A DNA stretch of 64,000 bases from Hyphomicrobium_A sp963722495 (lineage in GTDB: Bacteria > Pseudomonadota > Alphaproteobacteria > Rhizobiales > Hyphomicrobiaceae): positions 62,001 through 126,000 of the forward strand of contig CAVRND010000027.1 in assembly GCA_963722495.1 (NCBI GenBank), written 5' to 3'. The position numbers were made by a program, and so were the translations under genes. Below the pieces are notes generated by a model, which was not told where the DNA came from, ran no database searches, and saw only the letters and a list, made by a program, of their open reading frames with translations. This document shows positions 35,379 through 45,235 of the stretch, piece after piece; within the stretch, counting starts at the first letter, position 1; each line of letters opens with the position of its first letter.

Positions 35379-37031
35379 TTAGTCTGCTTTGCTGCGGATC
35401 TGCGACAGCGTACGCCGCATGCTTATGGCTTCGGGATCGGTGCGCAGTTCGATCAACGCCGGCTGCTCGGTGGCCAAGGCACGGCGCAGCGCCGGCAGGA
35501 AGGCCTCCGTCAGCTCCACCCGCTCGGCCGCGACCCCAAAGCTGCGGGCAAGGGCGACGAAGTCCGGATTGACCAGCGTCGTGCCTACAACCCGCCCCGG
35601 ATAGTGGCGTTCCTGGTGCATCCGGATCGTCCCGTACATGCCGTTGTTGGCGACGATGATGACGATGGGCAGCCCGTACTGTACGGCCGTCGCCATCTCC
35701 TGCGCCGTCATCAGCAGGCAGCCGTCGCCGGCCAACGCCACCACGGTGCGCTCTGGATGCGCGAGCTTGGCCGCGATCGCCGCCGGCAGTCCGTAACCCA
35801 TCGAGCCCGACGTGGGGGCCAGCTGCGTCGGCCAGCCCTTGTACTGGAAGTAGCGGTGCAGGAAGCCGGCGTAGTTGCCGGCGCCGTTGGTGACGATGGC
35901 GTCCTCGGGCAATTCGCGCGACAGCGTCGCGATCACCTCCTCGAGGCGCACGGCGCCCGTCGTCGCCACCGGCTTCAAGGAGCGCTCGTAGGCCGTGCGC
36001 AGGTCGCGCCGCAACCGGCCCCAGCGAATCTTCGCCGGCGGCTTGAGCCTGGCGAGTGCGCGCGCGAACGCTTCGGGGCTGCTGAGGATGGGCAGGTCGG
36101 TCCGAAACACGCGCCCGAGCGCGGCGGCCGAGGGGTGGGCGTGCACGAGGTATTGCGTCGGCTTCGGCGGCGCCACGAGCTTGTAGTTACCCGTCGTCAC
36201 GTCGCCGAGGCCTTCGCCGATGACGATGAGCAGATCGGCGCTGCGGATCGCCGCCGCCAGCTTGGGATCGATGTCGATGCCGGCGTGGCCGACATACGAT
36301 GGATGGCGGTTGTCGAGATGATCTTGGCGGCGGAAGGCCGTGATGACGGGCAAGTCGAACGTTTCGGCGAACTTTGCCACGCTAACCGCCGCCTCCGCGC
36401 GCCAGCCGCCGCCGCCGAGCAGCAGTAAAGGCCGCTCCGCCGTGCTGAGCTTGGCCTTGAGGCGCGTCATCTCGCTGGCCGACGGCGCCAGTGTTGGCAA
36501 CCGAACCGCCGTGCTGTCGGCAACTTCCGCGCTGGCGAACAGCACATCCTCCGGCAGCCCCAGCACCACTGGCCCGGGCCGGCCCGACCGCGCAGCCGTA
36601 AAGGCGCGCGCCACGTACTCGGGGATGCGTCCGGCATCGCGCACGACACCGACCCAGTTGGCCACGCCGCCGAACATGGCTTCGAGGTCTATCTCCTGGA
36701 AGGCGCCGCGGCCCTCATCGCCGCGCTCGATCAACCCGACCAGCAGCACCATGGGCGTTGCGTCCTGGTGCGCCACGAACACCCCGCTCGCCGCGTTGGT
36801 GACGCCCGGCGCCCGCGTCACGAAAGCGACGCCCGGCGCGCCGGTCAGCTTGCCGGTTGCCTCCGCCATCATTGCCGCGCCGCCCTCGTGGCGGCAGACG
36901 ATGGTCCTGATCGACGCCTCGTCGAACAGCGCGTCGAGCGCGGCGATGAAGCTCTCGCCCGGCACCGTAAACAGAGTGCGGCAGCCCTCGCCGACGAGCT
37001 GGTCGATCAGGATCTTGCCCCCAGTACGCAT
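35379..37031 (-). CDS. ALS-like thiamine-diphosphate enzyme
   Basis: 550 residues from ATG 37031; a TTG at 37058 is also in frame. TPP-enzyme features: TLFTVPGESFIAALDALFDE, the activating Glu in VCRHEGGAAMMAEA, the central FAD/Rossmann-like domain (LLLLGGGGWRAEAAVSVAKF) and the TPP/Mg motif ALAGDGCLLMTAQEMATAVQ ending IIIVANNGMYGTIRMHQERH. It belongs with the catabolic or IlvB-like group usually labelled acetolactate synthase; no small regulatory subunit gene is adjacent, so the product is uncertain (acetolactate, glyoxylate carboligase or oxalyl-CoA type). A nested hairpin and short leader frame lie upstream. Confidence 0.85.
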   Translation of the reverse strand: MRTGGKILIDQLVGEGCRTLFTVPGESFIAALDALFDEASIRTIVCRHEGGAAMMAEATGKLTGAPGVAFVTRAPGVTNAASGVFVAHQDATPMVLLVGLIERGDEGRGAFQEIDLEAMFGGVANWVGVVRDAGRIPEYVARAFTAARSGRPGPVVLGLPEDVLFASAEVADSTAVRLPTLAPSASEMTRLKAKLSTAERPLLLLGGGGWRAEAAVSVAKFAETFDLPVITAFRRQDHLDNRHPSYVGHAGIDIDPKLAAAIRSADLLIVIGEGLGDVTTGNYKLVAPPKPTQYLVHAHPSAAALGRVFRTDLPILSSPEAFARALARLKPPAKIRWGRLRRDLRTAYERSLKPVATTGAVRLEEVIATLSRELPEDAIVTNGAGNYAGFLHRYFQYKGWPTQLAPTSGSMGYGLPAAIAAKLAHPERTVVALAGDGCLLMTAQEMATAVQYGLPIVIIVANNGMYGTIRMHQERHYPGRVVGTTLVNPDFVALARSFGVAAERVELTEAFLPALRRALATEQPALIELRTDPEAISMRRTLSQIRSKAD

Positions 37032-37348
37032 CACGGACGCTTCACGCGGCTTGGCCAATTTTTGAGTTCATGGGCTGTTTTAGGCAGGCGCGGCAGCCGC
37101 GGGACAGCCCATAACGGGGGTTCGGTTAGGATTGTAGCCCGCGCCGGGAGTGCTTTGCGAATGTTGAAGGATCGCGAAACCTGAGCCAAATAGTCTGGCC
37201 GCAAAGGGAAACGCCACACGCTTCGTCACAAGAAAGGTCTTTACAGGGGGGGGAGCGGCCCCTAAATGCAGCGCTCTTTCGAGTTCGGCGGTCTCTTCCC
37301 TTTTAGCAATTGCCCGTGTTCGCCCGCGGGTGGTGGAGGTCCTATGCG
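37032..37348. other. Divergent intergenic region with a leader-like hairpin
   Basis: Between the divergent TPP enzyme and PLP decarboxylase genes. It holds the hairpin at 37070-37112 (next feature) and a poly-G run near 37244. GGAGG nine bases before ATG 37349 is the decarboxylase ribosome binding site. Nothing else was recognised. Confidence 0.5.
37070..37112 (-). promoter_or_regulatory. Possible attenuator hairpin with Ala-rich leader peptide
   Basis: In the leader of the TPP enzyme gene, arms ATGGGCTGT and ACAGCCCAT (37104-37112 and 37070-37078 on the plus strand) enclose an inner CGCGG/CCGCG stem. The same DNA on the minus strand encodes a complete 10-codon frame at 37080-37112, MGCPAAAAPA, rich in Ala. 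Ala-rich or branched-chain-rich leaders occur in attenuated amino-acid operons, so attenuation is possible. No ribosome binding site is visible, so it is a weak candidate. Confidence 0.3.
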
Positions 37349-38524
37349 ATGGAGAAGCTCTCCTCTGCAGCTGCGCTGATCGACAAGTCCCGGCCCGAGC
37401 GGCCGGTACGTGGCCTGCGACCGCATGCAGCAGGGCGCGCCGCGCGATGGTTCCTCGACAAGTTCCCCGGTGACGTCGCCTACGCCTACAAGGCGAACAG
37501 CTCGGTGTTTCTGATCGGCGCGCTGTACGGCGCCGGCATCCGCCATTTCGACGTCGCCTCGTTGCCCGAGATCGAGGACGCGGCGACAATCCCCGACGCG
37601 CACCTGCACTTCATGCATCCGGTCAAGTCGCGCCATGCCATCCGCCGCGCCTATGCGCTGGGCGTGCGCTCGTTCGCGCTCGACGGCGAGGACGAGCTCG
37701 ACAAGATCATCGAGTCGACAGGTGGCGCGCGCGACCTGTTGCTTTGGGTGCGCGTTTCAGTGCCGGCGATCAACAGCCGCATCCCGCTCGAGCACAAGTT
37801 CGGCCTTTCAGGTGAGAAGGCCGCCAGCCTGCTCGTCAGGAGCCGCCAGGTCGCCGCCGAGCTTGGCCTCACCTTCCACGTCGGCTCGCAGACGACGACG
37901 CCGGACGCCTACGTCACGGCGCTGGGCGAAGTGCATCGCGTGATCGTCAAGTCGGGCGTGATGATCGACCGCCTCGACATCGGCGGCGGCTTTCCCTCGC
38001 GCTATCCCGACAGCGACCCCGCGCCGCTGCAGGACTTCATGGACGTCATCCTCGCCGGTATCGAGGCCCTGCCGGTGAAGGAGAATATCAAACTGATGTG
38101 CGAGCCGGGCAGGGCGCTCGTCTCCGAGGCGGAGAGCCTGATCGTGCGCGTCGACGCCCGCCGCGGCAAGAACCTCTACATCAACGACGGCTCGTACGGC
38201 ATGCTGTTCGACGCGGCCCACCTCGGCTTCATCTTCCCGACGCGCGTCGTCAGCCGCGACATCGATCCCTCGGAGCCGCTGGTGCCGTTCGAGTTCTGGG
38301 GCCCCACGTGCGATTCCATCGACCACATGAAGGGGCCGTTCCTATTGCCGGAGTCGGTCGTCGAGGGCGACTATGTCGAGATCGGCAACATGGGTGCCTA
38401 CGCCCGCGCCATCGCCGGGCGCTTCAACGGATACGGCGAGTACGACGAGGTCATTCTGCTCGACGACCCGCTGCTGACGATGTACGGCACCGGCAACACC
38501 GCGGCCTCCGCCGTGCGCCGCTGA
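37349..38524 (+). CDS. Type III PLP decarboxylase (ornithine/lysine decarboxylase-like)
   Basis: 391 residues from ATG 37349 with GGAGG upstream. Alanine-racemase-fold N-terminal barrel with PLP Lys in VAYAYKANSS, HFDVASLPEIEDA, HVGSQTTTPDAYV and the glycine loop DIGGGFPSRYP, then EPGRALVSEAE and the C-terminal active-site motif GPTCDSIDHMKGP containing the Cys that contributes to the second half-site. Expected product: putrescine or cadaverine. The VRGLRPHAAGRAARWFL start is the normal form of this subfamily. Confidence 0.88.
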   Translation: MEKLSSAAALIDKSRPERPVRGLRPHAAGRAARWFLDKFPGDVAYAYKANSSVFLIGALYGAGIRHFDVASLPEIEDAATIPDAHLHFMHPVKSRHAIRRAYALGVRSFALDGEDELDKIIESTGGARDLLLWVRVSVPAINSRIPLEHKFGLSGEKAASLLVRSRQVAAELGLTFHVGSQTTTPDAYVTALGEVHRVIVKSGVMIDRLDIGGGFPSRYPDSDPAPLQDFMDVILAGIEALPVKENIKLMCEPGRALVSEAESLIVRVDARRGKNLYINDGSYGMLFDAAHLGFIFPTRVVSRDIDPSEPLVPFEFWGPTCDSIDHMKGPFLLPESVVEGDYVEIGNMGAYARAIAGRFNGYGEYDEVILLDDPLLTMYGTGNTAASAVRR

Positions 38525-38640
38525 CGTTGGCGGGGTAACGGGTCGCCTTATCCACAGGCGGCCCACACTCGCCACAGGAATCACGATAGTGGCGGACATT
38601 GCTGATCCCGGCCAATTCTGCCAATCGGGATGGAGGGGCC

Positions 38641-38932
38641 ATGTCCGCCGAAAGTCTTTTCAACCGCCTGCTGCCGGAACTCGCGCGTCAGGAGACGTCC
38701 GCTGACGAGCAGGCACGCCTGCACGCCGAGGCGGACGCAGCACTCGCCGAGGCCGAGTACGAATTTTACGACATGCAGCGCGAATTGCAGGCGGCACTCG
38801 AAGTGCCGCTGCGCCACCGCGCTATCCCCGTTGCCGCCTTGCTTCCCCCGCATGACCCGGCCGTTGTTGCGGAGGCAGCAACCCGCGGAGCGTCTGTCGC
38901 TCGCCGCCCGCCTCGCCGCAGCCGCCGCCTGA
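38641..38932 (+). CDS. Small Ala/Glu-rich protein (one frame change)
   Basis: About 96 residues once one extra base near 38883 is removed: the frame SAESLFNRLLPELARQETSA to PPHDPAVVAEAA continues in the next frame as PAERLSLAARLAAAAA and ends at TGA 38932. GGAGG lies before the ATG. It looks like a soluble helical protein, with no family recognised. Without correction the frame would run on as an Arg-rich artefact to 39255. Confidence 0.5.
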
Positions 38933-38968
38933 TTTCGCGGGGAAGTCGGTTGTTCCACGTTTGTTCTC

Positions 38969-39184
38969 ATGCTACGCATGGGAATGGCGAACCGGCAGAA
39001 CGACGACGATCTGATCTTCGATATCGGCTTCGGGCTGAAGCGCGCCGGCCTGAAACAGCCCATAGAGTCCTGCCGAATGATCGCGGCCCGTGTCGTCGAG
39101 CACCTGCGATTGGCGCGCTGGCAGTTCTCACAACGCGAGCCCGACGAGCCGCATGGATCGTCTGTGCGGCGGCGCGACGAATGA
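38969..39184 (+). CDS. Small helical protein of unknown function
   Basis: 71 residues, with alternative ATG starts at 38978 and 38984. NDDDLIFDIGFGLKRAGLKQ followed by PIESCRMIAARVVEHLRLAR and WQFSQREPDEPHG has a regular amphipathic pattern and a composition typical of real proteins. No ribosome binding site is obvious and I do not recognise the family. Convincing in composition but unproven. Confidence 0.45.
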   Translation: MLRMGMANRQNDDDLIFDIGFGLKRAGLKQPIESCRMIAARVVEHLRLARWQFSQREPDEPHGSSVRRRDE

Positions 39185-39366
39185 CGCCTCAGGCGAGGCG
39201 ACCGCCGCAAGTGTTAAGTCCATCTAAACCCCCGCGATTGTTCAGTGCAACTTAAGAGTGTGTGTTCGGTCGCGCGCGATTAAACCGCGCCGTCCGATCC
39301 CCACCATCTTGAGAGAGGCCCTGCTTACTCGAAACACGGGGCCCATCAGCCAGGGAGTAAAGATCT

Positions 39367-39663
39367 ATGGACCGTGCATTAAGAACGACCGTCTTGGCGT
39401 GCGCCGGTGCGGTGCTGTTGAGCATGGGGACGATCACGGCCGCGAACGCCAGATATCTGGGATACGGTGATGGCGATCCGGGTAATTGGGATTTTGCGAC
39501 CGAGCAGGCCGGAGGTCCGTGCGGCAAGGGAACCGCACGCGCTATCGATCCGGCGACGGGACAGCCGAAGTGCTGTGCGCAATACAATCCCGAGAGCGCC
39601 TGCCCGCTGTTACGGACGGGCTCGAAATACGACCGGCCCACAAAACGGCTATCGCAGGACTGA
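39367..39663 (+). CDS. Small secreted Cys-containing protein
   Basis: 98 residues. The signal peptide is RTTVLACAGAVLLSMGTITA, cut near ANA-R. The mature part (RYLGYGDGDPGNWDFATEQA, GGPCGKGTARAIDPATGQPK, CCAQYNPESACPLLRTG) has four Cys, so two disulfides are possible. AGGGAG nine bases before the ATG. Alphaproteobacteria have many small periplasmic proteins of this kind, but I do not know a function. Confidence 0.65.
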   Translation: MDRALRTTVLACAGAVLLSMGTITAANARYLGYGDGDPGNWDFATEQAGGPCGKGTARAIDPATGQPKCCAQYNPESACPLLRTGSKYDRPTKRLSQD

Positions 39664-39874
39664 GCTGAGGCGCAGGCTCCTTATCGGAGCAACCGTCGCT
39701 AGCCACGTCGCAGAGTCAACACTCCGGCGCGATCTTAGCCAGCGCCGGCCTGCTCATCGCAGTCCGGCGCTCAGCTTCATTGTTCAGGACTCAATCCAGC
39801 GAGCCGTTGTTGCCCCACGGCAAAGTAGGTGCCCGGGGTTCGCGACGTACGGTGGCCCGGTCCTCGTCTCTGTA

Positions 39875-40081
39875 TTAGAGGACCTTCAAGTTCACGGCCG
39901 ACGCCTTGCCATTGCGGCCCGTCTCCGTCTCGAACGAGACCTTCTGGCCCTCGTTGAGGTTGCTCAGACCGGCGCGCTCGACTGCGCTGATGTGCACGAA
40001 CACGTCGTTGCCGCCGCCGTCCGGCTGGATAAAGCCGAAGCCTTTTTGACCGTTAAACCACTTCACTGTGCCTTGAGCCAC
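39875..40081 (-). CDS. cspA: Cold-shock domain protein
   Basis: 68 residues from GTG 40081 with GAGGA nine bases upstream. Single OB-fold with both RNA-binding motifs (KGFGFIQPDG and DVFVHISAVERAG), ending EGQKVSFETETGRNGKASAV. It acts as an RNA chaperone or regulator of transcription and translation. Full length for the family. The non-ATG start is unusual for so highly expressed a gene. Confidence 0.96.
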   Translation of the reverse strand: MAQGTVKWFNGQKGFGFIQPDGGGNDVFVHISAVERAGLSNLNEGQKVSFETETGRNGKASAVNLKVL

Positions 40082-40330
40082 GAGGGAGTCCTCTTCGTCA
40101 TCTAAGTGTTGCAGGCCGTGCTACTAGCACGGATCGTCAAGTTTTGCGCGGGTAGCTGTACTGGTGCGGATCGTATCCCGCAAGTAAATCCCCATTGATC
40201 GCCTCGGCTATCTCGGTGCCGGCCCCAAAAGAGCTGGCGCCATGCCCGAAATTTAGCCGCCGGCAGCGCCCCGACCTCGCGCGATCACGCCGTATTGCAA
40301 TCAATTACGAGCAAAGTGCCAGGATTATGA

Positions 40331-40405
40331 TGGTGGGCGGTATAGGGATTGAACCTATGACCCCACGCGTGTGAAGCGTGTGCTCTACCGCTGAGCTAAC
40401 CGCCC
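40331..40405 (-). tRNA. tRNA-Val (anticodon CAC)
   Basis: Minus-strand cloverleaf: acceptor GGGCGGT/ACCGCCC, D arm GCTC-AGCGGTA-GAGC, anticodon stem CACGC/GCGTG with loop TTCACAC (anticodon CAC), variable GGGTC, T arm ATAGG-TTCAATC-CCTAT, discriminator A and an encoded CCA (40331-40333). All stems pair. Confidence 0.97.
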
Positions 40406-40508
40406 GAACCAATGCCTAAACGCGTCGCGCCGGGCGGACCTTATGCGAGGCGCCGCCCGTCACTGTCAAGGCGCGACACACCCCGAAAGGCCCGTCACGC
40501 CGTGCGTT

Positions 40509-40787
40509 TCAAGCCGGCTTGGCTTCGCCTGCACGCAGCTTGATGGAATCGATTTCGGTCGATGAAAGCGACCGCACGGCCCGCAGGGCCGCTTCCTCCG
40601 AAGCTCCGGCTTTCTTGCGCGCCGCCTCGATGGCCTTTTCGGCCGATCCGATGGCAACGTTGAAGAATTCGAAGGTGGGGTTTGTCGTCTCTGCCGGCCG
40701 CCACTTGGCACCCTCGACGGGCACTTTAGGGACGCCGGGGATGGTCAGTTGGACGACCCATCCGGCCGCTGCTGCATTTTCGCTCAT
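40509..40787 (-). CDS. Small protein of unknown function
   Basis: 92 residues from ATG 40787. N-terminal half WVVQLTIPGVPKVPVEGAKW with a beta pattern; C-terminal half helical (FEFFNVAIGSAEKAIEAARK, ASEEAALRAVRSLSSTEIDS). Composition and codon pattern look coding; no family was recognised. Between the tRNA gene and the larger protein at 40839, same strand as both. Confidence 0.6.
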   Translation of the reverse strand: MSENAAAAGWVVQLTIPGVPKVPVEGAKWRPAETTNPTFEFFNVAIGSAEKAIEAARKKAGASEEAALRAVRSLSSTEIDSIKLRAGEAKPA

Positions 40788-40838
40788 GGGCGGCACTATC
40801 GTCTGCGTCGCCGCCACAAGCAAGCAGCGTATAGGGCC

Positions 40839-41843
40839 TTATGGAATCAACGCAAATGAGTGCGCAATCTTCGGAAATTCCCCTGAGAGCGCAGCCTTGT
40901 CTTCCTGGGTGGCAATGCCGATCAGCCGGAAATAGCCGCCGTCTTTTCCCATCAGCATCGCCTGATAGAGGTGGATCGGCTTATCGTCATCCACATCCAG
41001 CGCCTCGCCCTCGACCTCGATGCCGTCGAGGCCGCCGATATTGATCGCGTGTGTCTCGCCGGGCTTAAAGTCCTTATAGCCCGGCAGGCTGGCCAGCAGC
41101 GCTACCGACTGCTTCTTCGGCTCGGTCACCGGCCGCTTGTCGAGCGAGGGCGCCACCATGAACGCCGAGCGCGTCTCGCCGGCGCGTTCGGGCTGCAAAC
41201 TGCCATCGAGGGTATAGACCTTGCTGGTGCCGACCAGGGTGCCCGCCTCCTTGAAGGGGCCAAGATAAGTGAGTGAATAGAGATCGCGCACAGCGGCCTT
41301 CTCGGTCGTCTTCGCGGTACGCAACACGGCTTCTATGTCGGCCGGCTTGACGCTGCCGTCGGCAATCGACCGCTGCGGCGCATTGACGGAGACGAGGACG
41401 GTCTGGTCGGCGGTGCGGAACAACACGAAGAACTTGGCGTACTCGCCCGCTGCCGATTTCTGATGCGCGCGCATGTAGACGTGGGGGTCGGTACGCGTCA
41501 GCTCCCCCTTCGTCACATCGGTGATGCCGCGCTTGGCGAGTTCCTCGGGCGTGAAGCCCGCAGCCATCTTCTCGTACTCGGCGACCGGTGCCTCGAGGAT
41601 GATGAATGACACGCCCGTCGTGTCATTCTGAAATCCGGCGAACAGCGGGGAGGGCACGTATCCGGGCGGCAGGTCGAGGACGACGCGGCTGTTGGGCGCC
41701 TGCTGCGGCGTGGCCGAGGCGGGGTCCGCCGCGCCGAAGCCGATGATAGCAACCGTAAGTGCGATCGCCGCTGTGATCAGCCCCATGTGCCACTTTATGC
41801 GTGCGGCGGTCGTCTCGGGCTTTGGCGCAATCGGCAACAGCAT
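40839..41843 (-). CDS. Membrane-anchored or exported protein of unknown function
   Basis: 334 residues from ATG 41843; the frame upstream to 42128 is Arg-rich and unlikely to be translated. An N-terminal hydrophobic segment (HMGLITAAIALTVAIIGFGA) serves as signal or anchor. The rest is soluble, with two similar-sized halves (RVVLDLPPGYVPSPLFAGFQ; KKQSVALLASLPGYKDFKPG), suggesting an internal repeat. No family named. It is divergent from the RND exporter. Confidence 0.65.
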   Translation of the reverse strand: MLLPIAPKPETTAARIKWHMGLITAAIALTVAIIGFGAADPASATPQQAPNSRVVLDLPPGYVPSPLFAGFQNDTTGVSFIILEAPVAEYEKMAAGFTPEELAKRGITDVTKGELTRTDPHVYMRAHQKSAAGEYAKFFVLFRTADQTVLVSVNAPQRSIADGSVKPADIEAVLRTAKTTEKAAVRDLYSLTYLGPFKEAGTLVGTSKVYTLDGSLQPERAGETRSAFMVAPSLDKRPVTEPKKQSVALLASLPGYKDFKPGETHAINIGGLDGIEVEGEALDVDDDKPIHLYQAMLMGKDGGYFRLIGIATQEDKAALSGEFPKIAHSFALIP

Positions 41844-42085
41844 GAAGGAATCATCCGGCGGGCGGTTTGAAAACGGGGCCGAAGGGAGCCCTCTCGTACG
41901 GCCATATTGGGGCGCACGAACCTTCAAGGAAGTGGCAAAAATGCTCGCCTCTTCACAGCCAGCGCGGCAAATGCAACGATCCGCCCGCATGAGCCGATTC
42001 CGCGTCGCGCGCGGCGGATTGCGTGAAACGACGAAGTATCGGCAGCTGCTAAGCAAAAGCCCAATAAAGCGCCGACGGGGGAGCC

Positions 42086-44417
42086 ATGGGTAACGCTGAC
42101 GAGCAGCATCGCAACTTCGTGTTCTCATTCGGACTGGAGAGGCTCGGGCTCATCGCCCTGAGGGCTCCTGTGCGTCGTCGCCGTCCTCGTGGCCATAGCG
42201 ACGGTCCTCGGCCTTATCGGCATCCTCAAGCTGCAGGTCGACAATTCCCTCTCGGAGCTGTTCCGCACCAACACCGAGGAGTTCCGCCGCTACGAGGCGA
42301 TCGACAAGCGCTTTCCCTCCAGCGAGTACGACGTGCTCGTCGTCGTCGAGGGACCCGACCTCCTCAAGCGCAAGCAGCTCGAGGCCTTCGCGGGTCTGAC
42401 GACGGAGCTGCAACTCGTCGACGGCGTCTCGGGCCTCGTCTCGATGTTGTCGGCGCGCGGCAAGCCGGATGCGAGCGGTTACGCCGCGCCGCTTATTCCA
42501 GATGAGATGCCCGAGGACGGTCCCGCCTACGACGCGATGATCGCGGCGCTCAAGGCGAACGACATCGTCAAAGGAAAATTCCTCTCCGACGACGGCCAGC
42601 TGGCGATGATCATCATCGCGCTCGACCGCAAGGTGGTGGAGGAGAAGACCGCCAAGGTGGTCATCGGCGAGATCAATGCCTCGGTCGACGAGCAGCTGAA
42701 GGGCACGGGGCTGACGGCCAAGATGACCGGCGCGCCGGTCATGCAGCTGGAGATCCGCAACGCCGTCGAGCGCGACCAGATTCTCTACAACGGCCTTGGT
42801 CTGCTGTTCGGCGCCGTCATTGCCGTCATCTTCTTCCGCCGCGTGTCGCTGATGCTGGTGGCCGCGCTGCCGCCCGTGCTGGCCGTGATCTGGTCGCTCG
42901 GCATCCTCGGGTGGATGGGCTTCAAGCTCAACCTGTTCCTCAACGTCATGACCCCGCTGATCATGGTCATGGGCTTTGCCGACAGCATGCAGATGGTGTC
43001 CGCCATCCGCATCCGGCTGCGCGAGGGCGACAACCGCTATCAGGCGGTGCGCTTCGCCATCAAAATCGTCGGCCCGGCCTGCGTGCTGGCGCACGGCGTG
43101 GCGCTGCTGGCGTTTCTCGCCCTGCTGTTCTCCGAAAGCGGGCCTCATCCGCACCTTCGGCATGGCCGGCTCCATCGCCGTGTGCATCTCCTTCGTCGCC
43201 GTCATCCTCGTGCTGCCGCTCCTCGGCATCATGTTCATCCGCAACGAGGAGACCCTGGCCAGGGATCGCACGCCCGCCGACAAGCTGATGGACGGCCTCG
43301 GCGTCATCGTCGGCGAGATCGTCGACCGCGTTACGCACCGGCCGTACCTCTATTCGACCATTGGCGTCGTCCTGTTCTTCCTGTTCGGCGCCGCCTTCGT
43401 CGACCTGCCGACGCGCTATCGCCTCGCCGACCAGGTGCCCGACCGCGAGCAGGCGCTCGACGCCACGAGCCGCATCGACCAGAAGCTCACCGGCGCCAAC
43501 CCGGTGCACGTGATGATCGAATGGACCGACGGCACGCCGCTCTATTCGCCCAAGACGCTCGACGTCATCGGCCAGGTGCACAACGCGCTGGAGAAGGAGG
43601 CCGGGCTCGGCAACGTGTGGTCGGTCGAAAGCCTCAGGCGCTGGCTGCGCGAGGCGGGCGATGACCGTATCGAGACGGTGGAGAAGTTCGTCGGCTTCCT
43701 GCCGGACCATCTCGTGCGCCGCTTCATCGCCGAGGAGAAGAACGCCGTGCTGGTCACCGGGCCGGCTGCCCGACGTCGATTCCAGCCACATCCTGCCCGT
43801 GGTCGAGAAGATCGACCGGTCGCTCGATCCCATCCGCGCCGCCAATCCGAGCTATCACGATTTCGGTCACCGGCCTGCCGGCGGTCGCCGCCCGCAACAG
43901 CGCGCGCATGATCGACCAGTTGAAGGAAAGCATTCCGATCTGCGTCGCCTTCGCGGGCATCCTGCTCGGCCTGGCGTTCCGCTCGCCGTTCGTCGCGGTG
44001 GTCAGCCTGCTGCCGGGCCTGTTTCCGGTGCTCGCCTCCGGGGCGCTGCTGTGGTCGCAAGGGGCCGGGCTCGAGTTCGCCTCGGTCGTGGCGCTGCTGG
44101 TCGTCTTCGGCCTCGGCATCGACGCGCTGATCCACTTCCTCAATCGATTGCGGCTGGAGGAACGTGTGGGCGACGCGCCCGAGCATGCCATCCGGCGTGC
44201 GCGCGTGCTGGTCGGCCCGGCCATCATCCTGACGACCATCGTGCTCGCCTTCGGCCTCGGCGTGACGGTGTTCTCCGACCTGCCGTCGCTGCGCACGTTC
44301 GGCCTCGTCTGCGGCTTCACGCTGCTGGCGTCGCTGATCGCCGACCTGGTGTTCCTGCCGGCGACGATCATGGTCGGGCGGCGGCTGTGGCCGCATAAGC
44401 CAGGCGATCCGGACTAG
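42086..44417 (+). CDS. RND/MMPL superfamily exporter (four frame changes)
   Basis: About 775 residues after correcting extra bases near 42165, 43142, 43772 and 43862. Two repeats each with one helix, a periplasmic porter domain (LQVDNSLSELFRTNTEEFRR) and five helices; FLNVMTPLIMVMGFADSMQM is the RND motif with the conserved Asp, repeated in the second half (VALLVVFGLGIDALIHFLNR). Single-gene exporters of this kind move lipids, hopanoids or other hydrophobic compounds. Ligand unknown. The uncorrected frame breaks into five pieces. Confidence 0.85.
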
Positions 44418-44426
44418 AGCGCCTGG

Positions 44427-45100
44427 TTAGGACGGCATGAGCCGGGCGATGGCCGGCTCGAGCTCGCTGAAGTGGTCGATGACGACGTCGGGCGAGAACT
44501 CGCGCACCGGCGTTTCCGTGTAGCCGAAGCTGACGCCGATCACCGGCACGCCCGCCGCCTTGCCGGTGGCGACGTCGACGCCGCTGTCGCCGATCATGAT
44601 GGCGCGCGCCTTGTCGCCGCCCGCCATGCGCGATGGTGCCGAGCAGCGCGTCGGGATGGGGCTTGGCAGCGCGGAGCGTGTCGCGGCCCGCGACGGCGAC
44701 GAAGAAGCGGCTCATGTCGAGCGCATCGAGCAGCGACCGCGACAGAGACTCCATCTTGTTGGTGCACACGGCGAGCTTCACGCCCTCGGCCTGGAATTTC
44801 TCCAGCAGCGGCAAGAGACCGCTCGAACGGGCGGCTCCCGACCGCGATGTGGCTGCCGTAATAGTCGAGATAGCGCGCCAGCAGCCTTTCGTGCTCGGCC
44901 GGGGTCATCGTCTCGGCCGCCGGGCCGACCGCGCGCTCGATCATGTGCCTGGCGCCATGGCCGACGAACGGGCGCAGCGTCTCTCCGTCGACCCGCGGCA
45001 GACCGAGATGGTCGAGCACGTGGTTGGTCGAGGCGATGAGGTCCGGCGCCGTGTCGACGAGCGTGCCGTCGAGATCGAAGACTAAGGTCAGGTCGCGCAT
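44427..45100 (-). CDS. gph: Phosphoglycolate phosphatase-like HAD hydrolase (two frame changes)
   Basis: About 224 residues after removing extra bases near 44820 and 44632. HAD motif I VFDLDGTLVDTAPDLIAS, motif II in AVCTNKMESLSR, motif III/IV in AKPHPDALLGTIA and RAIMIGDSGVDVATGKAAGV. GLPRVDGETLRPFVGHGARH fits the Gph/PGP branch. It removes 2-phosphoglycolate from DNA repair or photorespiratory sources; substrate assigned by family only. Confidence 0.85.
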
Positions 45101-45235
45101 GGGTTCCCGGATAGCGCATCGCAGGCCGCGGCGAGAGCCGCCGCAGCGCCGCAGCCCGGGTTATGTACCTTGAAACCGAGGGGGGCGCATCTTAGACAAA
45201 GGCTGGGCCGCCAGCCCTCATAACCCGGTGCCGCC

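Noticed and set aside
36340..37065. 241-residue plus-strand frame antisense to the TPP enzyme
   Set aside because: Ser/Ala/Thr-rich antisense translation without family signature.
37380..37450. Suspected frame change at the N-terminus of the PLP decarboxylase
   Set aside because: The in-frame reading VRGLRPHAAGRAARWFLDKF fits this subfamily, so no correction is needed.
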